Assembly (NCBI GenBank): GCA_963836355.1
Contig: CAWIJO010000002.1
Location: 372,001 to 436,000 of the forward strand
Length of the DNA: 64,000 nucleotides
Direction of reading: 5' to 3'
Source of the DNA: Palsa-506 sp963836355
GTDB taxonomy: Bacteria; Actinomycetota; Actinomycetes; Streptosporangiales; Streptosporangiaceae
Shown: positions 8,812 to 16,916 of the stretch, one piece after another
Position numbering within the stretch: the stretch's first letter is position 1
Layout: each line of letters begins with the position of its first letter
Made by a program: the position numbers and the translations under genes
The notes under the pieces: generated by a model
Databases searched by the model: none
The model's input: the letters and a program-made list of their open reading frames with translations, nothing else
Told to the model about the DNA's origin: nothing

Positions 8812-9756
8812 TCACCTGTTCCGAGCTGCCGTGCTCGCTGCCGCGGGCGCTGGCGGCGTCCGGCGGCGGCTCTGAGCCGTGCCCGCGGCCTGCACATCCC
8901 GGGCATCCGGCGGGCTGGCCGCGGCCAGCCCGAAGATGCGGCGGCGCACCGCGTCGGCCAGCCGGATGGGCAGGTACGCGACGACGGTCATCCGGCCGGA
9001 GTTCTTACCGACCGTGTAGTGGGCCCGGGGACGCTTCGCGGTCAGCGCGCGGAAGATAACGGCCGCGACCGCCTCGGGCGGGCTGCCCTTCTCGTGGCTG
9101 CTGGCGAATGCTGTTGTCATCTTCGTGAACGCGGCCCCGTAGTGCGCGCGGTCCGTCGCGGAGAATGCGCCGAGGGTTGCCGCCGCGTCCACGGCGAACT
9201 TGTCGCCGGCGTCGGTGCGGATGGTGGCCGGGTCGACCAGGATGGTACGGACCCCGCTGCCGGCAAGTTCCTGCCGGAGCGCGTGGGTCAAGGCGGTCAG
9301 GGCAGCCTTCGGAATCACGATCGGGCCGGAGAACGGCGGGGTGCACCGGACCCCGATCGAGCCGATCATCACGATCCGGCCGTGCGCGCGGCGCAGCAGC
9401 GGGAGGAACGCCTGGGTCACGGCGAGCTGCCCGATGGCGTTGACCTCAAGCTGGCGGCGGAGCGCCTCGGGTGACATCAGCTCTAGTGGCTGCGCCGAGC
9501 CGGAGCCGGCGTTGTTGACCAGGCCGTCCAGCCCGGCATCCCCGACCTGGGCCCGGATGGCCGCGGCCGCGTCGGCGATCTGGCCTGGGTTGGTGACATC
9601 CAGGAAGACCGGCGTGATCCGGTCGTAGCCGGCCAGGCTCTTCGCGTCTGCCTCCTTGCGGACGGTGGCGAAGACATGGTGGCCGCTACCGGCCAGCCGC
9701 AGCGCGGTGGCGCGGCCGATTCCGGAAGACGCTCCGGTGACGACGATGCTGGTCAT
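8812..9756 (-). CDS. short-chain dehydrogenase/reductase (SDR)
   Basis: NAD(P)-dependent oxidoreductase of about 314 aa. Rossmann motif TGASSGIGRAT at residues 7-17, NNAGSG near 78, the catalytic Ser in MIGSIGVR and a region IVIPKAALTAL in place of the usual YxxxK: Tyr seems replaced (SGPIVIPKAALT), so the canonical Tyr is not obvious while the Lys is kept. The ATG at 9756 has GAAAGGTG about 9 nt upstream; a start at 9798 is rejected. The C-terminal ~40 residues are Ala/Pro/Arg-rich. It is divergent from a TetR gene across a palindromic operator, so it is probably that regulator's target. Confidence 0.82.
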   Translation of the reverse strand: MTSIVVTGASSGIGRATALRLAGSGHHVFATVRKEADAKSLAGYDRITPVFLDVTNPGQIADAAAAIRAQVGDAGLDGLVNNAGSGSAQPLELMSPEALRRQLEVNAIGQLAVTQAFLPLLRRAHGRIVMIGSIGVRCTPPFSGPIVIPKAALTALTHALRQELAGSGVRTILVDPATIRTDAGDKFAVDAAATLGAFSATDRAHYGAAFTKMTTAFASSHEKGSPPEAVAAVIFRALTAKRPRAHYTVGKNSGRMTVVAYLPIRLADAVRRRIFGLAAASPPDARDVQAAGTAQSRRRTPPAPAAASTAARNR

Positions 9757-9910
9757 GACTGTGCACCTTTCTACGAGCTTCGTTGAAGCACGACCCACTG
9801 GCCGGCTGGCCGGACAATGCTGCCTTCCGTTGCTGTCTGGGCGGCGGCGGGGCCTGGCTTGATGGCCATGGCATCCTCCGGCTTCCTAGGCAGGCATATG
9901 TCGTGTATCA

Positions 9911-9942
9911 TTGAAAATAATCGATCGATCGATTATTTTCAA
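9911..9942. promoter_or_regulatory. perfect 32-bp palindromic operator
   Basis: Bases 9911-9942 form an uninterrupted perfect palindrome: TTGAAAATAATCGATC followed by its exact reverse complement. It is AT-rich in a GC-rich genome and sits between the divergent SDR and TetR starts, where a TetR dimer pair would block both promoters. Symmetry is seen directly; binding by the neighbouring TetR protein is inferred. Confidence 0.8.
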
Positions 9943-9986
9943 GCTAATTACCCGAGTGCTAGATTCCTGCCGGGAGGCTGGACGCG

Positions 9987-10646
9987 ATGGTGACGACGAG
10001 TGGCCAGACCCGGCGCCGCGGGCGCCCGCCGAAGGGCGCAGCCGGTGACACCAAGGCCGAGCTGCTGGCCGCGGCACTCAAGCTCTTCGCCCGCAACGGC
10101 TACGCCGGCACCTCGATCCGCGCGATCGCCCGCGAGGTCGGCCTGAGCGAGAGCGTGCTGTACGCGCACTTCGGCAGCAAACGGTCGATCTTCGAGGCCG
10201 TGCTGGCCAGGCTTGGCCCGCAGAGCGCGGCCACCGTGCTGCGGGACTGCGGCCGGGAAATGCTGGACAGCGACCCGCCCGGCTTCATCTGCATGCTGGC
10301 CGGCCGGGTGATGCGGGCCTGGGATACCCCGGAGGCACGGCAGCTGATCAGCGTGATGAGCCACGACGGCCTCAGCCATGACCCGCTGCTGGCCGGTGCC
10401 ATCGAGGAGGTCCTCGGCGGCCTGGCGGCTATTTTCGAGCGATGGATCACGGCCGGCCACATCGACCCTGGTTTGGGTGAGCCGGCCGACCTCGCCTACG
10501 CGCTGATGGCCCCCCTCGCCCAGGCCAGGCTGCTGTGGCTGCACGCCGACGCCTCGCCGGAGGACCGGCGGACGGCCATGGACCGGGCCGCCAGGCATGC
10601 CGAGTTCTTCGCCAGGGCCACCTTCCGGGCTGGCCGGCCGCGGTAG
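9987..10646 (+). CDS. TetR family transcriptional regulator
   Basis: 219-aa repressor-type protein. The N-terminal HTH covers about residues 22-68, including TKAELLAAALKLFARNGY and SIRAIAREVGLSESVLYAHF, which is the canonical TetR DNA-binding domain. The C-terminal ligand-binding part (residues 75-215) is not specific. GGGAGG lies upstream of the ATG. Divergent from the SDR gene, with a perfect palindrome between them; autoregulation and control of the SDR are the simple expectation. The inducer is unknown. Confidence 0.9.
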   Translation: MVTTSGQTRRRGRPPKGAAGDTKAELLAAALKLFARNGYAGTSIRAIAREVGLSESVLYAHFGSKRSIFEAVLARLGPQSAATVLRDCGREMLDSDPPGFICMLAGRVMRAWDTPEARQLISVMSHDGLSHDPLLAGAIEEVLGGLAAIFERWITAGHIDPGLGEPADLAYALMAPLAQARLLWLHADASPEDRRTAMDRAARHAEFFARATFRAGRPR

Positions 10647-10783
10647 CACAGCCGGTGGACCGGATACGGCGGGCGGGCGCGTGGACATACCTTCAGCGTG
10701 CGGCCGCCCGGCCGGGGAGACATCCGCCGGCTGGCGGATGCTCCCCGAAGGCCGGCGGAGGTCACCTGACGTGCGGGATCCGA

Positions 10784-10840
10784 TAAATATTAAATGAGAA
10801 GCCAAATGTTAACCGAAAGGCTAAATATTAACCGGGAAGC
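10784..10840. repeat. three tandem 19-bp units over the mmsA stop codon
   Basis: Units at 10784-10802, 10803-10821 and 10822-10840, for example TAAATATTAACCGGGAAGC for the last. Units 1 and 3 agree at 16 of 19 positions, units 2 and 3 at 14 of 19. On the minus strand the first unit encodes the last codons of mmsA and its TAG stop (10821-10823). The units are AT-rich compared with the surroundings. Confidence 0.75.
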
Positions 10841-12320
10841 CAAGATTCACCCCGCCGTGGCTGGGATCCAGCCAGCGCGAGGTGACCGCCTTGCCGCGGG
10901 TGTAGAAGTGCACGCCCTCGGTGCCGTGCACGTGGGTATCGCCGAACAGCGATGCCTTCCAGCCGCCGAACGAGTAGAACGCCATCGGCACCGGGATCGG
11001 CACGTTGATGCCGATCATCCCGACTTCCACCTCGCTGGTGAACCTGCGGGCCGCTCCGCCGTCATTGGTAAAGATCGCCGTGCCGTTGCCGTACGGGTTG
11101 CCGTTGACGACGCCCAGCGCGTCCGCGTAGGACCGCGCCCGGACGACCGACAGTACCGGGCCGAAGATCTCGTCGGCATAGCAGCTCATCGGCTGGGTCA
11201 CGTGGTCAAGCACGCTCGGCCCGAGCCAGAACCCGCCGGCCGCACCGCCGCTGACCGGATGGTCGCGGCCGTCAACGGCGAGCACCGCGCCTTCACGAAC
11301 GCCTGAGTCCAGGTAGGAGGCGACCTTGTCCCGGTGCGCCGCGGTAACCAGCGGCCCCATCTCGGACCGCTCGTCGCTACCCGGCCCGACCCGGAGCGGC
11401 GCTACCCGCTCGGCGATCTTCGCCACGAGCTCGTCGCCGGCCGGGTCGACCGCGACCACTACCGAGATCGCCATGCAGCGCTCGCCGGCCGAGCCGAAGC
11501 CCGCCGACACCGCGGCATCGGCAGCTAGATCCAGGTCCGCGTCGGGCAGCACCACCATGTGGTTCTTGGCGCCGCCGAGGGCCTGCACGCGCTTGCCGCT
11601 AGCCGAGCCGGTCTCCCAGACGTACCGGGCCACCGGCGTGGATCCGACGAAGCTGACTGCCCGCACGTCCGGGTGGGTAAGCAGGGCGTCGACCGCCTCC
11701 TTGCCGCCCTGCACGACGTTGAAGACGCCGTCCGGCAGCCCGGCCTCCGCCAGCAGCTCGGCCAGCAGCAGGGAGGCTGACGGATCCTTCTCCGACGGCT
11801 TGAGCACGAACGTATTGCCGCAGGCGATGGCGATCGGGAACATCCACATCGGCACCATCGCCGGGAAATTGAACGGGGTTATCCCGGCGACGACGCCCAG
11901 CGGCTGGCGGATGGAGTAGGCGTCCACGCCGGCGGAGACGTTCTCCGAGAACCCGCCCTTGAGCAGGTGCGGTATGCCGCAGGCGAACTCGACCACCTCA
12001 AGGCCGCGGGCCACCTCGCCCGCCGCGTCGGACGCCACCTTGCCGTGCTCGGCGCTGATCAGCGCGGCGATGTCGGCCTGCCGGGCGCGCAGTAGCTCAC
12101 GGAACGCGAACAGCACCGCGGTCCGTTTGACCAGGGAGGTCGCACGCCAAGCCGGGAATGCCCCGGCGGCGGCCTGCACCGCGGCACCGACCTCGGCCGG
12201 GCCTGCGAAGTCAACCATCCCGCTGACCTGGCCGGTCGCCGGGTTGTAGATGTCACCGTGGCGGGCGGCGGTGCCGCCGGTCCAGGGCTTGCCGCCGATC
12301 CAGTGGGTCGCGTGCTTCAT
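10821..12320 (-). CDS. mmsA: methylmalonate-semialdehyde dehydrogenase (CoA-acylating)
   Basis: Oxidises methylmalonate semialdehyde or malonate semialdehyde to propionyl-CoA or acetyl-CoA in valine, beta-alanine or inositol breakdown. 499 aa, the family's normal length. ALDH landmarks are PFNFPAM with Asn152, SFVGSTPVARY near 224, and the catalytic Cys282 in SAGERCMAIS, the family-typical context. Its ATG overlaps the TGA of the upstream aminotransferase by 4 nt, so the two are coupled. The pair suggests beta-alanine, 3-aminoisobutyrate or a related omega-amino acid as substrate. The stop codon lies in a 19-bp tandem repeat. Confidence 0.9.
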   Translation of the reverse strand: MKHATHWIGGKPWTGGTAARHGDIYNPATGQVSGMVDFAGPAEVGAAVQAAAGAFPAWRATSLVKRTAVLFAFRELLRARQADIAALISAEHGKVASDAAGEVARGLEVVEFACGIPHLLKGGFSENVSAGVDAYSIRQPLGVVAGITPFNFPAMVPMWMFPIAIACGNTFVLKPSEKDPSASLLLAELLAEAGLPDGVFNVVQGGKEAVDALLTHPDVRAVSFVGSTPVARYVWETGSASGKRVQALGGAKNHMVVLPDADLDLAADAAVSAGFGSAGERCMAISVVVAVDPAGDELVAKIAERVAPLRVGPGSDERSEMGPLVTAAHRDKVASYLDSGVREGAVLAVDGRDHPVSGGAAGGFWLGPSVLDHVTQPMSCYADEIFGPVLSVVRARSYADALGVVNGNPYGNGTAIFTNDGGAARRFTSEVEVGMIGINVPIPVPMAFYSFGGWKASLFGDTHVHGTEGVHFYTRGKAVTSRWLDPSHGGVNLGFPVNI

Positions 12321-13627
12321 TTCCCGCCTCCGGCTACCGGGGCCGCGTCGACCGCCCGCAGCGCATCGGCCAGGATGCCGAGTCCCTCCCTGGCCTCAGC
12401 CTCGGTCAGGGTGAGCGGCGGTGCCATCCGCAGCGCGTGGCCGTACAGCCCGCCCTTGCCGATCAGCAGTCCGCGTTCCCGGGTCTCCTCGAGCATCCGG
12501 GCGGCCAGCGCCGGGCTCGGCGCGCCGGTCGCCGGGTCCAGCAGATCTACCGCGAACATCAGGCCCTTGCCCCGGATGTCCCCGGCCACCGCCAGCGGGC
12601 CGGCCGCCTCGCGCAGCCCGTCGATGATCAGCTTGCCGAGCGTGGCGGCGTTGCGCTGCAGGTCGTGCGACAGGACGTAATCGATGGTCGCGCCCGCCGC
12701 CGCGGTCGAGATCGGGTTGCCGCCGAACGTCGAGATGCCGTTGCCGGTCAGGCCGTCCATCAGATCGCCTCTGGCCACGACCCCGCCGATCGCGAAGCCG
12801 TTGCCGAGTCCCTTGGCGAAGGTCATCATGTCCGGCACGATGCCGTGCGCACTGATCCCCCAGAAATGCTCGCCGGTCCGTCCCCAGCCGGTCTGCACCT
12901 CGTCCGAGATGAACAAGATGCCCTGGGAGTCGAGCACTTCCTGGTAAGCGGCGAAGAGCCCATCCGGCGGCATGGCGAAGCCGCCGACGCCCTGCAGCGG
13001 CTCGGCGATCAGGCAGGCCACGTCGCCAGCGGTAGCCGTCGCCAGCACGTGCCGCAGGTCTTCCGTGCACGCGAGTATGTAGTCGGCGTCCGACATGCGG
13101 GCGAACGCCGGCAGGTGCCGGTCAGTCCCGTGCAGATAATGCACCCCGAACGGACTCAGCTGGGAACTCTTCCAGCCGCGGTTGCCGGTGATGGCCACGG
13201 CGCCGAACGACCGGCCGTGGTAGCTGTTGCGCAGGGCAAGTACCTGGCTGGACCGGCGGGCCGCGGTGGCGAGCAGCAGCGCGGTCTCGTTCGCCTCGGT
13301 ACCCGAGTTCGTGAAGAATACCTTGGCGTTCTCGATCCCGGACAGCCCGGCGATCTTCTCGGCCAGCTCTACCTGATGACGGATCAGGTAAAGCGTGGAC
13401 GTATGCACGACGCCGCTGGCGAGCTGGCGTTCGACGGCCTCGCGCACCTCGGGCAGGTCGTATCCGAGCATGTTGGTGAGGATGCCGCAGAAGAAGTCGA
13501 GATAGCTGCGGCCGGACGAGTCGGTCACCCGGCTGCCCTTGCCGCTGACGATTTCGAGCGGCTCGTGGTAATAGAGGCCAACCCAGCTGGGGATGACATT
13601 GCGGTGGCGATCGTGAAGTTCTCCCAT
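12317..13627 (-). CDS. class III aminotransferase (AGXT2 / beta-amino acid type)
   Basis: PLP-dependent omega-aminotransferase, about 436 aa from the ATG at 13627; an in-frame GTG at 13654 is possible and no strong Shine-Dalgarno decides between them. Motifs are TNSGTEANE near residue 106, YHGRSFG near 136, the cofactor Asp in ISDEVQTGWGR and Lys272 in MTFAKGLGNG. Coupled to mmsA by ATGA overlap, which suggests that it makes a semialdehyde for that enzyme. The PucR gene next door is divergent and may control it. Amine donor is unknown. Confidence 0.83.
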   Translation of the reverse strand: MGELHDRHRNVIPSWVGLYYHEPLEIVSGKGSRVTDSSGRSYLDFFCGILTNMLGYDLPEVREAVERQLASGVVHTSTLYLIRHQVELAEKIAGLSGIENAKVFFTNSGTEANETALLLATAARRSSQVLALRNSYHGRSFGAVAITGNRGWKSSQLSPFGVHYLHGTDRHLPAFARMSDADYILACTEDLRHVLATATAGDVACLIAEPLQGVGGFAMPPDGLFAAYQEVLDSQGILFISDEVQTGWGRTGEHFWGISAHGIVPDMMTFAKGLGNGFAIGGVVARGDLMDGLTGNGISTFGGNPISTAAAGATIDYVLSHDLQRNAATLGKLIIDGLREAAGPLAVAGDIRGKGLMFAVDLLDPATGAPSPALAARMLEETRERGLLIGKGGLYGHALRMAPPLTLTEAEAREGLGILADALRAVDAAPVAGGGK

Positions 13628-13751
13628 AGGTTTCAGTCTGGCGCTGCCCGGCACGGCCAGCCGCCGACATCATGCAAGGTATCTGGCCTGGTGCGTAGCA
13701 TCTTGTAAAGAGGCAGCCGGAAGATGGCTGCGCTTGGAGGTGCGCCGGCCC

Positions 13752-15494
13752 ATGCTGCCCACTCTCGCGGAGATTCTCGAACTCGATCCCGTCCGGCGCG
13801 GCCGCCCGGAGGTGCTGGCCGGGGCCGGACTGCTAGGCCGGCCGGTGCGCTGGGCGCACGCGATCGAGGTAGCCGACGCGGCGCGGCTGCTGCACGGCGG
13901 CGAGCTCGTGCTGACCACCGGCATCGCGCTGCCGGACGAGCCGCGGCTGCAGGCCAGGTACGTGGCCGAGCTGGCCGGCGCCGGCGTGGCCGGGCTGGCG
14001 GTAGAGCTCGGCCGCCGGTTCGCCGTGCGCCTGCCGCCCGCGCTGGTGTCGGCGGCGGCCGCGCAGCACCTCCCGCTCATCGCCTTCACCACGGAGGTGC
14101 TATTCGTCGAGATCACCGAGGCGGTGCATGCGCGGATCATCGACAGCCAGCGCGAGGAGCTGCGCGCCGCCGCCCGGCTGCACGAGGTGTTCACCGATCT
14201 GTCGGTGGCGGGCGCCAGCCCTGCCGAGATCGTCCGGGAGGCCGCCCGGCTGGCTGACCGGCCGGTGATCCTCGAGGACCTGTCCCACGCTGTCCTGGTG
14301 TGCGAGCCGGCCGGGCCGGAAACCGCCTCGCTGCTGGCCGGGTTCGCGGCCCGGTCCCGGCAGGTGCGCTCGGCTGCCGGGACCGCCTTCGACGCCGCCT
14401 CCGGCCTGCTGGCTACGCCGGTCGGCGCACGCGGCGAGAACTGGGGCCGGGTGCTGCTGGACTGCCAGCGCCCGCCGGCGCCGCTGGACCTGGCGCTGGT
14501 CGAGCGGGCCGCGGCCGCGCTCGCGCTCACCCGGCTGATCGCGCGGCAGCGCGAGAGCCTGGAGCGCCAGGTGCACCGCACGCTGATCAGCGCCATCCTG
14601 GAGCAGGCGGGCGCCGATCCGGACGAGGCGGCAGTCCGGGCCAGGGCACTCGGGGTGCCGGTCGACGGACGGCAGCTGATCGCGGTGGTGGTGCGGCTCC
14701 GCGATCCGGGTCCCGGCCTGTCCGCCCAGGCGCGGGTGCTGGCGGCGGCGGATGCGGTGGCCGACGCCTGCCGGGCCGAGCGGGTGCCGGCGATCGTCGG
14801 TTCGCTCGACGACGCGCGGGCCGGCGCCCTGCTCTCGCTGGATCGCCGGACCAGCGCGGACCTGGCCCTCACCGCGGTCTGCCACCGGATCCGGCAGCTG
14901 CTTGCCCGGCTGGCCGCCCAGCCCGGCGCCGCGCCGGGAAGCCAGCCGGGCGCGCAGCCGGGCAGCCGGCCACCGCGCTTCCACCCCGAGGAGCAGGTGA
15001 TCGCGGCCGGCTCGGCGGCTGCGTCGATGCGGGACGCGCGGCGATCGTTCGTTGAGGCACAGCAGGTCGCCGACGCCGCTGCCGCCGATCCCGAGGTCTT
15101 CGGGTCCGCTGCCCGGCCGGGCCGGCCGTTCTGCCGGCTGGCTGACCTGAGGCTCCGCGGCCTCCTCCAGCTACTCCGCGGCGACCCCAGGCTGGCGAAC
15201 TTTGCCGAGCGCGAGATCGGCCCGCTGCTCGGCTACGACGCCAGCCATGGCACGACGCTGACCAGCGTGCTCGCCGCCTACCTGGAATCGGGCGGCAACA
15301 AGGCCGAGGCGGCGCAGCGCGCCCATCTGGCCAGGCCGACGCTGTACGAGCGGCTCAGGCACATCGAGCGGGTGCTCGGCGTCAGCCTCGACTCGGCCGA
15401 GTCACGCGCTTCGCTGCACGTGGCCCTGCTCGCGCTGGCGCCGGTTGACACCCGCTCCCGTTCGATTAAAGGTAATACCTCCCTAGTACTTTGA
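13752..15494 (+). CDS. PucR family transcriptional regulator
   Basis: 580-aa regulator. An N-terminal PucR domain covers about residues 3-125 (TLAEILELDPVRRGRPEVL, then GGELVLTTG), a variable middle region follows, and a C-terminal PucR helix-turn-helix lies near residues 500-565 (YLESGGNKAEAAQRAHLARP, then TLYERL). ATG at 13752 is chosen because GGAGGT at 13736-13741 sits 10 nt upstream; a TTG at 13734 would place the ribosome site inside the gene. Divergent from the aminotransferase-mmsA pair. PucR proteins often respond to purine or amino acid catabolites. Confidence 0.86.
   Translation: MLPTLAEILELDPVRRGRPEVLAGAGLLGRPVRWAHAIEVADAARLLHGGELVLTTGIALPDEPRLQARYVAELAGAGVAGLAVELGRRFAVRLPPALVSAAAAQHLPLIAFTTEVLFVEITEAVHARIIDSQREELRAAARLHEVFTDLSVAGASPAEIVREAARLADRPVILEDLSHAVLVCEPAGPETASLLAGFAARSRQVRSAAGTAFDAASGLLATPVGARGENWGRVLLDCQRPPAPLDLALVERAAAALALTRLIARQRESLERQVHRTLISAILEQAGADPDEAAVRARALGVPVDGRQLIAVVVRLRDPGPGLSAQARVLAAADAVADACRAERVPAIVGSLDDARAGALLSLDRRTSADLALTAVCHRIRQLLARLAAQPGAAPGSQPGAQPGSRPPRFHPEEQVIAAGSAAASMRDARRSFVEAQQVADAAAADPEVFGSAARPGRPFCRLADLRLRGLLQLLRGDPRLANFAEREIGPLLGYDASHGTTLTSVLAAYLESGGNKAEAAQRAHLARPTLYERLRHIERVLGVSLDSAESRASLHVALLALAPVDTRSRSIKGNTSLVL
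15445..15480 (+). promoter_or_regulatory. possible promoter and operator for the GntR gene
   Basis: TTGACA at 15445-15450 inside the 3' end of the PucR gene, followed by the palindrome AGGTAATACCT at 15470-15480 and the GntR start at 15505. A -10 at proper spacing is not clear. YtrA-type GntR proteins often bind near their own promoter. Weak evidence. Confidence 0.3.
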
Positions 15495-15504
15495 GGACCT
15501 AAGC

Positions 15505-15897
15505 ATGATCAGCTTCCGGCTTGACGGCCGCTCAGTCGTGCCGCCGTATCTGCAGATAGTGCAGCAGGTCCGGCAGGCGCTGCGGATGGGCGTGCTGGAC
15601 GTGGGAGACAAGCTGCCCACGGTGCGGGAGGTCGTCGCGGCGACGGCGATCAATCCCAATACGGTGCTCAAGGCCTACCGCGACCTGGAGCGGGAGGGCC
15701 TGGTCGAGCCCCGGGCCGGGCATGGCACGTTCGTGCTGGCACGCCCGCCTGGCCCGCCTCCCGGCACGCATTCGCGGCTTGCCCGCAGCCTGGCCCAGTG
15801 GGTGCGCACTGCCCGTGCGGCCGGGCTGGACGATGACTCAATCGAATCGCTGCTGCGCGTCACGCTGCAGGCACCGGCCGAGCCGGAGATCGCGTGA
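15505..15897 (+). CDS. GntR family regulator, YtrA subfamily
   Basis: 130-aa protein with one GntR winged helix over about residues 10-78 (PPYLQIVQQVRQALRMG, KLPTVREVVAATAINPNTVL, and GLVEPRAGHGTFV) and a short C-terminal helix, the size and shape of the YtrA subfamily. Such genes normally precede ABC transporter genes and repress them. Here the following ABC genes are relics, joined by a TGATG overlap at 15895-15899, so the regulator may have lost its target. GAGG lies about 9 nt before the ATG. Confidence 0.87.
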   Translation: MISFRLDGRSVVPPYLQIVQQVRQALRMGVLDVGDKLPTVREVVAATAINPNTVLKAYRDLEREGLVEPRAGHGTFVLARPPGPPPGTHSRLARSLAQWVRTARAAGLDDDSIESLLRVTLQAPAEPEIA

Positions 15898-16047
15898 TGA
15901 CCTGCCATGATGCGGTATCGCCGGTGATCGAGACCCGCGGACTGTCGAAGCGCTACCGGAGGGTAACCGCGCTGAGCGGGCCTGGCTGTCGTGCTGTCCT
16001 CGCACCTGGTCTTCGACCTGGAGCGGGTCTGCGACCATCGCATCTGC
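15897..16047 (+). pseudogene. relic of ABC transporter ATP-binding gene
   Basis: From the ATG at 15897 the frame reads VIETRGLSKRYRRVTALSG, a standard ABC ATPase N-terminus. Right after it, in another frame from about 15982, comes VVLSSHLVFDLERVCDH, which is the H-loop region near the end of the same family. The Walker A, signature and Walker B parts (about 150 residues) are missing between. An internal deletion plus frame change explains this. The gene cannot make a working ATPase. Confidence 0.7.
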
Positions 16048-16048
16048 T

Positions 16049-16156
16049 GGCCTCATCCCGGGTCCGTTCCAGGGCGTCGAGACCGGCATCTTCGTCATCC
16101 TCGCCGCCGCTCTCATCGCCGTGACCGCGATCGTGCTGCACCGCCGCGACGCCTAG
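16049..16156 (+). pseudogene. relic of ABC-2 type permease C-terminus
   Basis: A 35-codon open stretch ending at TAG 16154-16156 reads GLIPGPFQGVETGIFV, then a hydrophobic segment and HRRDA. This looks like the last transmembrane helix and tail of a permease, as would follow the ATPase in a GntR-ATPase-permease operon. It has no start and is fused to the ATPase relic in a third frame. A second deletion removed the rest of the permease. Confidence 0.55.
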
Positions 16157-16552
16157 CGCCCGGCGCGGGGATGGCCCGGCTGGATGGCGGCTGCCTGTGC
16201 GGAAGCTGTGCATGGCCCGGTGGAAAACTGCCTGTCCCGGGGGACAACCGGGCCCCAGCTGTGGATATATTGCGTACAGCAAAAGAATCATGAAAATGAT
16301 GCCCGAAACTCCTTGTGCCGTGGCAGGGCGAGGCAGTAGAAATACCTCACTGCTGGAGACGGATTCCACCCAGGGGCGACCCAGGGAACGCAGGAAGAGC
16401 CGGGAAACCGGCACTTCAAGCGGGTATCCGGTACCAGCGGCGGTCAGTTAGCGGCAAGGCGGCCGGGCGACCGGCAGGTCGGCCGCGAACGGCCGGGCAA
16501 GGCCCCTGCATCTCATACATGCGGGGGCTTTCCCATTTCCGGGCTTCTGGCA
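16157..16552. other. 395-bp gap with hairpins, no convincing gene
   Basis: Less GC-biased than the neighbours, with no codon-like pattern in any frame. Contains a GAAA-tetraloop hairpin with 5-bp stem (GCCGGGAAACCGGC, 16399-16412) and a terminator-like hairpin at 16499-16531. This could be a small RNA gene or decayed DNA; I could not match it to a known riboswitch or RNA family. Confidence 0.4.
16499..16531 (+). terminator. hairpin resembling a factor-independent terminator
   Basis: Stem AAGGCCCCTGCAT (16499-16511) pairs with ATGCGGGGGCTTT (16519-16531) with one or two G-U pairs around a 7-nt loop, then CCCATTT. No annotated gene ends just upstream, which hints at a short transcript in the gap 16157-16498. 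Confidence 0.45.
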
Positions 16553-16706
16553 TTACCTCAGCTCGTCGGCAAGCGGCGGGACCTCCGCCGCCAGCGTGAT
16601 CGCCACCGGCTTGCACTGGGGTCAGCGATGTCGGTCAGCGCGCCGTCCCTGCCGACGGCGAAATCACCGTTCACGAAGTTGCGGAACTCTTGCAGGCGGC
16701 CGGTGC
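16553..16706 (-). pseudogene. relic of aldehyde dehydrogenase start joined to another fragment
   Basis: On the minus strand a start-less frame reads FRNFVNGDFAVGRDG and then ALTDIADPSA, the usual N-terminus of gamma-aminobutyraldehyde-type dehydrogenases. It changes frame near 16615 into PVAITLAAEVPPLADELR and stops at 16553; that second piece is not identified. Streptomyces-type loci carry an aldehyde dehydrogenase divergent from this Lrp regulator and aminotransferase (family knowledge), so a deletion that left ~30 codons fits. Confidence 0.45.
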
Positions 16707-16865
16707 CAGCGGACTCGGGGCCACCAGCGGTCTCCTCGGATGCGGTTCGGGTGGCGCTGGGCCGCCCGGCTCGCTCCGGTCAGCCGATTGGGTACGATCT
16801 TGACAGATATGCCCAGTTGACACAAGTGAATCCGTTGTATAAAGGACGTGATTATACGGAATCAG

Positions 16866-16893
16866 TTGACAGTTCAGCCGATCGTGACATTAT
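16866..16893 (+). promoter_or_regulatory. sigma-70 type promoter for the Lrp gene
   Basis: TTGACA at 16866-16871, 16-bp spacer, CATTAT at 16888-16893; the Shine-Dalgarno AAGGAGG at 16903-16909 and ATG at 16917 follow. A second TTGACA at 16817-16822 with TATAAA at 16838-16843 (15-bp spacer) lies just upstream and may be an alternative promoter. Confidence 0.5.
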
Positions 16894-16916
16894 TGGCATG
16901 CGAAGGAGGCGGATGC

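Noticed and set aside
12437..13708. 423-codon plus-strand frame over the AGXT2-like aminotransferase
   Set aside because: Antisense shadow; the minus strand has all PLP enzyme motifs.
13734..13751. TTG start of the PucR gene
   Set aside because: It would overlap the GGAGGT ribosome site that fits the ATG at 13752.
16399..16531. tRNA or known riboswitch
   Set aside because: No cloverleaf, anticodon or T-loop sequence could be arranged, and no known riboswitch core was recognised; kept only as a possible unknown RNA.
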